Made by a program: the position numbers and the translations under genes. Of a stretch of DNA of 64,000 bases, positions 57,291 through 64,000 are shown piece after piece; position 1 is the first letter of the stretch; every line of letters begins with the position of its first letter. This DNA is from Fictibacillus halophilus. GTDB lineage: Bacteria > Bacillota > Bacilli > Bacillales > Fictibacillaceae. The DNA lies in assembly GCF_016401385.1 (NCBI RefSeq), contig NZ_JAEACF010000001.1, positions 3,318,483 through 3,382,482 on the forward strand, given 5' to 3'. The notes beneath the pieces are model-generated. The model saw only the letters and a list, made by a program, of their open reading frames with translations. It had not been told where the DNA came from and did not search any database.

Positions 57291-57560
57291 TTGCTTTTGC
57301 ATTTAGGTGATGAAGAAGTTATTCATTCAAAAGATGTGCTGGCGATATTGGATATCAATGCGTTAAAGGCTTCTGAGTTAGCAAAGGAGTTTCTTAAAAA
57401 GCATGAGAACAATCAGACATTGACCGATTTAAGCGGAAATGCTGCAAAATCCGTAATCATTACAGATAAAACGATCTATCTATCTCCTCTTTCTGCCTCT
57501 ACGTTAAAAAAGAGAGCCTCTGATCGCCTCGAACTTGAAAATGGCTGGAATATAAAATAA
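57291..57560 (+). CDS. remB: DUF370 DNA-binding regulator RemB (YaaB)
   Basis: 89 residues from TTG 57291 (GAGGTGAGG upstream); GTG at 57282 is an in-frame alternative overlapping that site. LLHLGDEEVIHSKDVLAILD and the C-terminal YLSPLSASTLKKRA are the DUF370 signature. RemA/RemB proteins act in extracellular-matrix gene control in B. subtilis. Lies between recF and gyrB as in Bacillus. Confidence 0.92.
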   Translation: MLLHLGDEEVIHSKDVLAILDINALKASELAKEFLKKHENNQTLTDLSGNAAKSVIITDKTIYLSPLSASTLKKRASDRLELENGWNIK

Positions 57561-57586
57561 AGGTTTTATAAATAAAGCGTTTTTAA

Positions 57587-59539
<1,953 letters not shown>

Positions 59540-59740
59540 GTGAGGCACGCATGCGGTATGCAAGCCATGAATCACTTTTAAGCAAATAGAGATTTTCATA
59601 TAAAACGCTTTAGCGCTTAATGCTGCAAAAGCTGAACATAAAAGATACTGAAGCTGGACAAGGTCCAGTTTCGGTGCGTTTAAGCGCCGAATTAGGGGGC
59701 TTTAAAAACCTGTTCTAAAGAGGTTATGGAGGTAAAATGA

Positions 59741-62293
59741 ATGTCTGAAATGGAACGTTCCCGGATTAAAGAAATTAATATTAGTACGGAAATGAAAGCA
59801 TCATTCATGGATTATGCCATGAGTGTTATTGTCAGCCGAGCTTTGCCAGATGTGCGTGACGGATTAAAGCCTGTTCACAGACGTATTCTTTATGCGATGA
59901 ACGATCTTGGCATGACGGCTGATAAAGCATACAAAAAGTCTGCTCGTATCGTTGGTGAAGTAATCGGTAAGTACCACCCTCACGGTGACTCCGCTGTATA
60001 CGACACGATGGTTCGTATGGCACAGGATTTCAACTTCCGCCACATGCTGATCGACGGTCATGGTAACTTTGGTTCGGTCGACGGCGATGCAGCGGCAGCG
60101 ATGCGTTACACAGAAGCCCGTATGTCTAAGATCGCTATGGAGATGGTACGTGACATCAACAAAGACACGATCGGCTACAAAGACAACTACGATGGATCTG
60201 AACAAGAACCGGTTGTATTACCTGCTCGTTTCCCTAACTTGCTCGTTAACGGTGCTGCGGGGATCGCGGTTGGTATGGCAACGAACATTCCGCCGCATCA
60301 ATTAGGTGAAGTCATCGACGGAATTTTAGCCGTAAGTGAAAATCCGGATATCACGATTCCTGAGCTGATGGAAATTATCCCAGGTCCAGACTTTCCGACG
60401 GCAGGTGAAATTCTAGGACGTGAAGGAATTCGTAAAGCTTACACAACTGGAAGAGGTTCTATCATTATCCGCGCAAAAGCTGAGATCGAAGAGATGCCTA
60501 GCGGAAAACAAGCGATTATCGTAACGGAACTTCCTTATCAAGTAAACAAAGCTCGTTTGATCGAAAAGATCGCTGAGCTCGTTCGTGATAAGAAGATCGA
60601 GGGCATCACGGACCTTCGTGATGAGTCTGACCGTAACGGTATGCGTATCGTGATGGAGATACGCCGTGATGCGAATGCAAATGTTATTTTAAATAATTTA
60701 TATAAACAGACAGCTCTACAGACAAGCTTTGGTATCAATATGCTTGCACTTGTTGATGGACATCCAAAAGTTCTTAACATTAAAGAATGTTTGTATCATT
60801 ACCTGAAGCATCAGCAAGTCATCATCCGTCGCCGTACGGAGTTTGATCTTAAAAAAGCAGAAGCAAGAGCTCATATTTTAGAAGGTCTCCGTATCGCACT
60901 GGATCACCTGGATGAAGTTATTGCACTTATCCGTGGATCAAGAACAACAGACCTTGCGCGTGAAGGCTTAATGGAAAAGTTTGAATTAAGCTACGAGCAA
61001 TCACAAGCGATCTTAGATATGCGTTTGCAGCGCTTAACAGGTTTAGAGCGAGACAAGATCGAGAACGAATACAACGATCTTGTTGCATTAATCTCTGAAT
61101 TGAGAGCGATTCTTGCAGATGAAGAAAAAATCTTGGAGATCATTCGTACAGAGCTTATCGAGATCAAAGAGAAGTACGACAACCCTAGACGTACGATCAT
61201 CTCAGTAGGATTTAATAGTATCGAAGACGAGGATCTGATTCCTCGTTCAAATATCGTTATTACACTAACGAACAAAGGCTACATCAAGCGCCTTCCGATT
61301 TCTACTTATCGTTCACAGCGTCGTGGTGGTAAAGGTATACAAGGAATGGGCACGAGTGAGGATGACTTTGTTGAACAGTTGTTTACGACAAATACGCACA
61401 ACTATATTCTCTTCTTTACGAATAAAGGGAAGGCTTATAGGCTAAAAGGCTACGAGATTCCTGAATACGGAAGAACAGCGAAAGGTATTCCGATCATCAA
61501 CTTGTTGCAGATCGAGCAAGGTGAAACCATCTCTGCTGTCATTCCTGTAGAAGATATGGAAAGTGATGAGATCTACCTTAACTTCATGACGAAGCAAGGA
61601 ATCACAAAGCGTTCTCCGTTATCAGCTTATAGCAACATCCGTAAAGGTGGTCTTTTCGCGATCAACCTTCGTGAAGAAGATGAGCTGATGGGCGTTCGTT
61701 TAACAGATGGATCAAAAGATATCATCGTCGGAACGAAGCAAGGGATGTCGATCCGTTATCAAGAGACAGACGTTCGATCAATGGGTAGAACAGCTACGGG
61801 TGTTAAAGCGATTACCCTTGGTGATGACGATGCTGTTGTAGGTATGGAAGTCTTAGATGAGACGCAAGACATCTTGATCGTTACAGATAGAGGTTATGGA
61901 AAACGTACACCTATGAGTGAATACCGTCTTCAATCACGTGGTGGTAAAGGGATCAAAACGGTAAACATCACTGAAAAGAATGGTCCGGTTGTTACCCTTA
62001 AGACTGTAACGGATGAAGAAGACCTCATGATCATTACAGCAAAAGGAATCATCATTCGAATGAACATCTCAGGCATCTCTCAAATGGGACGAAACACACA
62101 AGGTGTTAGATTGATGACCATGAATGATACGAATCATGTAGCAACAGTAGCTGTTGTAGAACGTGAAGAAGAAACAGATGAGTTATTAGATGAGAATGGG
62201 GATCCAATCATCACAGAAGGTGTAGAAGATACTACACCAGCTGAAGAAACTACTGCTCCAGAAACAGATACAAACGAAGAGAATAACGAATAA
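59741..62293 (+). CDS. gyrA: DNA gyrase subunit A
   Basis: 850 residues. The breakage-reunion domain has the quinolone-pocket segment [19 protein letters not shown] with serine and alanine unmodified, and the catalytic tyrosine in [11 protein letters not shown]. The C-terminal six-bladed beta-pinwheel carries the GyrA-box QRRGGKGIQ. It ends in a long acidic, Thr/Glu-rich tail (about 35 residues). ATG with GGAGGT upstream. A 201-base gap with palindromes separates it from gyrB, so it may have its own promoter. Confidence 0.97.
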   Translation: MSEMERSRIKEINISTEMKASFMDYAMSVIVSRALPDVRDGLKPVHRRILYAMNDLGMTADKAYKKSARIVGEVIGKYHPHGDSAVYDTMVRMAQDFNFRHMLIDGHGNFGSVDGDAAAAMRYTEARMSKIAMEMVRDINKDTIGYKDNYDGSEQEPVVLPARFPNLLVNGAAGIAVGMATNIPPHQLGEVIDGILAVSENPDITIPELMEIIPGPDFPTAGEILGREGIRKAYTTGRGSIIIRAKAEIEEMPSGKQAIIVTELPYQVNKARLIEKIAELVRDKKIEGITDLRDESDRNGMRIVMEIRRDANANVILNNLYKQTALQTSFGINMLALVDGHPKVLNIKECLYHYLKHQQVIIRRRTEFDLKKAEARAHILEGLRIALDHLDEVIALIRGSRTTDLAREGLMEKFELSYEQSQAILDMRLQRLTGLERDKIENEYNDLVALISELRAILADEEKILEIIRTELIEIKEKYDNPRRTIISVGFNSIEDEDLIPRSNIVITLTNKGYIKRLPISTYRSQRRGGKGIQGMGTSEDDFVEQLFTTNTHNYILFFTNKGKAYRLKGYEIPEYGRTAKGIPIINLLQIEQGETISAVIPVEDMESDEIYLNFMTKQGITKRSPLSAYSNIRKGGLFAINLREEDELMGVRLTDGSKDIIVGTKQGMSIRYQETDVRSMGRTATGVKAITLGDDDAVVGMEVLDETQDILIVTDRGYGKRTPMSEYRLQSRGGKGIKTVNITEKNGPVVTLKTVTDEEDLMIITAKGIIIRMNISGISQMGRNTQGVRLMTMNDTNHVATVAVVEREEETDELLDENGDPIITEGVEDTTPAEETTAPETDTNEENNE

Positions 62294-62298
62294 TTTCT

Positions 62299-62335
62299 AA
62301 AAAGAGGAAAATGAATCTACATTTTCCTCTTTTTT
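62299..62335 (+). terminator. Terminator of gyrA
   Basis: AAAAAGAGGAAAATG and CATTTTCCTCTTTTTT pair perfectly around AATCTA. Confidence 0.9.
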
Positions 62336-62383
62336 ATATGTAAAATAAAATCATGACCTTCCAAATAAAAGGAGCTTTTTTGT

Positions 62384-63502
62384 ATGAAGATAAAAACGAG
62401 TCAAGCTAAGGCCGGGCAGATGCTGGTTCAGGATGTCTTCTCGATGACTAATCAGCCGATCGTAAATAAAAACACGAGATTGAATGCCGAGCATCTGCGC
62501 GTACTCACTCGTTTTCAAATCGAAGAGATAGATGTGTTGAATGAATCAACGTCTGGTGTGAACACAACACATCGAGTAAAAGATCCACAGGACTCACTGA
62601 ATAATAGAAGTGATGAGACGAAATCTGAAAAACAAATACATACCCAAAAAGAAGAGCTCTCTTTTCCAGCACTATACATGCAAACAGTAAAACGTTATAA
62701 AAGACTGTTCACAAACTGGCAATCTGGCAGTCCGATCGATATGCTCGAAGTGCGTCAAAGTGTTCTACCTGTATTAGAGAAAGGATCGAGTGTACCAAAA
62801 GAGATCCTATTGCTGCACCACTACGCTACGAGTGCAGATTATATGTATCACCATTCAATAGCTGTAGGCATCTTAAGCACGTTCTTAGCTAAAAAATTAA
62901 ACTTCTCTAGCGGAGACTGCATACAGATCGGCCTAGCGGGCGTGCTGTCCGATTGCGGCATGGCAAAAGTCCAGCCCACTTTATTAAAAAAGAGCGGGTC
63001 ATTAACGACAGCTGAATTTGATGAAGTGAAGAAACACACGATTCAAGGCTACAACATGCTGAAAAAGATTCCCTCTATTAAAGAAGGTGTTCTTCTCGGT
63101 GTTCTCCAACATCACGAACGAATAGATGGATCAGGCTATCCTCTAAAAGTACAAGGAAACAAGCTTCATCCCTTTAGTAAAGTTCTAGCGGTTGCAGATG
63201 TTTACTTAGCGATGACTGCGGAACGACCTTACCGAAGCAAGCAATCTCCATTCAAAGTCCTAGAGATGATGATGAAAGATCAGTTTGGTAAATTTGATCA
63301 CCAAGTGATGCAAGCGATGTTAGCAGGACTATCTACTTTATCAGTCGGCAGCCGTGTTAGACTTACAAACTATGATATTGGTGAGATCGTATTTATAGAA
63401 GACAGCCAACCGACTCGACCGATGATTAAGTTAGAAACAAACGGTGATATCATCGCGCTTAAAAACCGCAATGATCTCTTTATAGAGGAGCTTTTATCCT
63501 AG
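62384..63502 (+). CDS. HD-GYP-domain protein with a degenerate HD motif
   Basis: 372 residues. The N-terminal 90 are the DUF3391-like lead often found before HD-GYP domains, followed by a polar linker. From about 140 comes the HD-GYP domain: YHHSIAVG (H156/H157), then GVLSDCGMAK (187-195), where the canonical HDIGK has lost its histidine (S189-D190), then HHERIDGSGYP (243-253) and ADVYLAMTAERPYR. The GYP and HHE parts are intact. HD-GYP proteins hydrolyse c-di-GMP; here activity may be lost or altered. ATG with AAAGGAGC upstream. It lies between gyrA and rRNA. Confidence 0.88.
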   Translation: MKIKTSQAKAGQMLVQDVFSMTNQPIVNKNTRLNAEHLRVLTRFQIEEIDVLNESTSGVNTTHRVKDPQDSLNNRSDETKSEKQIHTQKEELSFPALYMQTVKRYKRLFTNWQSGSPIDMLEVRQSVLPVLEKGSSVPKEILLLHHYATSADYMYHHSIAVGILSTFLAKKLNFSSGDCIQIGLAGVLSDCGMAKVQPTLLKKSGSLTTAEFDEVKKHTIQGYNMLKKIPSIKEGVLLGVLQHHERIDGSGYPLKVQGNKLHPFSKVLAVADVYLAMTAERPYRSKQSPFKVLEMMMKDQFGKFDHQVMQAMLAGLSTLSVGSRVRLTNYDIGEIVFIEDSQPTRPMIKLETNGDIIALKNRNDLFIEELLS

Positions 63503-63518
63503 GATAGAAGCTTTTTTA
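63489..63518 (+). terminator. Terminator of the HD-GYP gene
   Basis: AGCTTtTATCC and GGATAgAAGCT pair around TA and run into TTTTTT. The stem overlaps the last codons and the stop. Confidence 0.75.
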
Positions 63519-63648
63519 ATTTAGGTATTGCCACGGGTTGGTAGCCGTGGTAAACTAATCAAGCTGTATCAGAAACAGCACAATATAAACTGTTAGCACG
63601 ATGAAATGTTTCATAATGAAATGTTTTTGAAAAAGTTTTAAAAAGCTA

Positions 63649-63677
63649 TTGACTCTAGTGCTTCAGCGTGGTATATT
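63649..63677 (+). promoter_or_regulatory. rRNA operon sigma-A promoter
   Basis: TTGACT and TATATT are 17 bases apart, preceded by an A/T-rich upstream element (TTTTTGAAAAAGTTTTAAAAAG). The standard leader TTTGAAAACTGAACAAAAG follows at 63722. The 63503-63648 stretch holds only a short hairpin CCACGG...CCGTGG (63531-63550). Confidence 0.85.
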
Positions 63678-63798
63678 ATTAAAGTCGCCAAAACAAAACG
63701 GCGCACGAAACAAACAGTTCTTTGAAAACTGAACAAAAGAAATAGGTAAGGAATTAAGAATTAATTCCGTCAGTTTTAAAATCGAGCAAGACAAACAC

Positions 63799-64000
<202 letters not shown>

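Overview
The window carries the chromosomal replication origin region of a low-to-moderate GC, spore-forming Bacillaceae bacterium. The evidence is the order rpmH-dnaA-dnaN-yaaA-recF-remB-gyrB-gyrA-16S on the right, and rnpA-yidD-spoIIIJ-jag-mnmE-mnmG-rsmG-noc-soj-spo0J on the left, together with yyaC, walRKHIJ-htrC-rlmH, PurR- and WalR-type sites, and strong AGGAGG ribosome-binding sites with many TTG/GTG starts. The first 200 bases of 16S rRNA look Fictibacillus-like by eye, but no alignment was run.

Layout. Positions 1-18,000 are accessory or metabolic: a truncated LysR regulator, a secreted orphan, an atypical MurE-like ligase, a PhnA-type zinc ribbon, katG, two EamA transporters, a MocR regulator, an AHSA1 protein, an amino-acid permease under a glycine riboswitch, an EcsC/ABC cassette, and a nuclease-helicase plus MazG-like pair beside rlmH. 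Positions 17,300-33,000 are conserved envelope and replication genes: rlmH, a 54-residue CxxH/CxxC protein, htrC, the walRKHIJ operon, an M23 murein hydrolase with a WalR box, a PlsY paralogue, four tRNAs, purA and the replicative helicase. Positions 32,700-46,100 hold rplI-gdpP-yybS, rpsR-ssb-rpsF, ychF, mscS, yyaC, parAB with two perfect parS sites, noc and rsmG. Positions 46,100-63,500 hold the tRNA-modification genes, the membrane insertase operon, the bipartite oriC around dnaA, and the clamp, RecF and gyrase genes. The window ends inside 16S rRNA.

From about 17 kb to oriC nearly all genes lie on the minus strand, and from dnaA rightward all lie on the plus strand, so transcription runs with replication on both arms. 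DnaA boxes flank dnaA, and a second DnaA-box cluster lies at rlmH. ParA/ParB, parS and Noc organise the origin. WalRK and the M23 hydrolase, with HtrC and GdpP, link wall and envelope control to the same region.

The intergenic spaces are rich in repeats: eight copies of a long palindromic element, two 21-bp phased arrays sharing the same terminal unit, a third phased array, a MITE-like inverted repeat and a duplicated tRNA-Lys fragment. The best candidate for an under-described system is the PD-(D/E)XK nuclease/SF1-type helicase (DUF2075) plus MazG-like pyrophosphohydrolase at 15,012-17,293, next to the 3' end of rlmH. The next is the MurE-like ligase whose diaminopimelate-recognition motifs are replaced.
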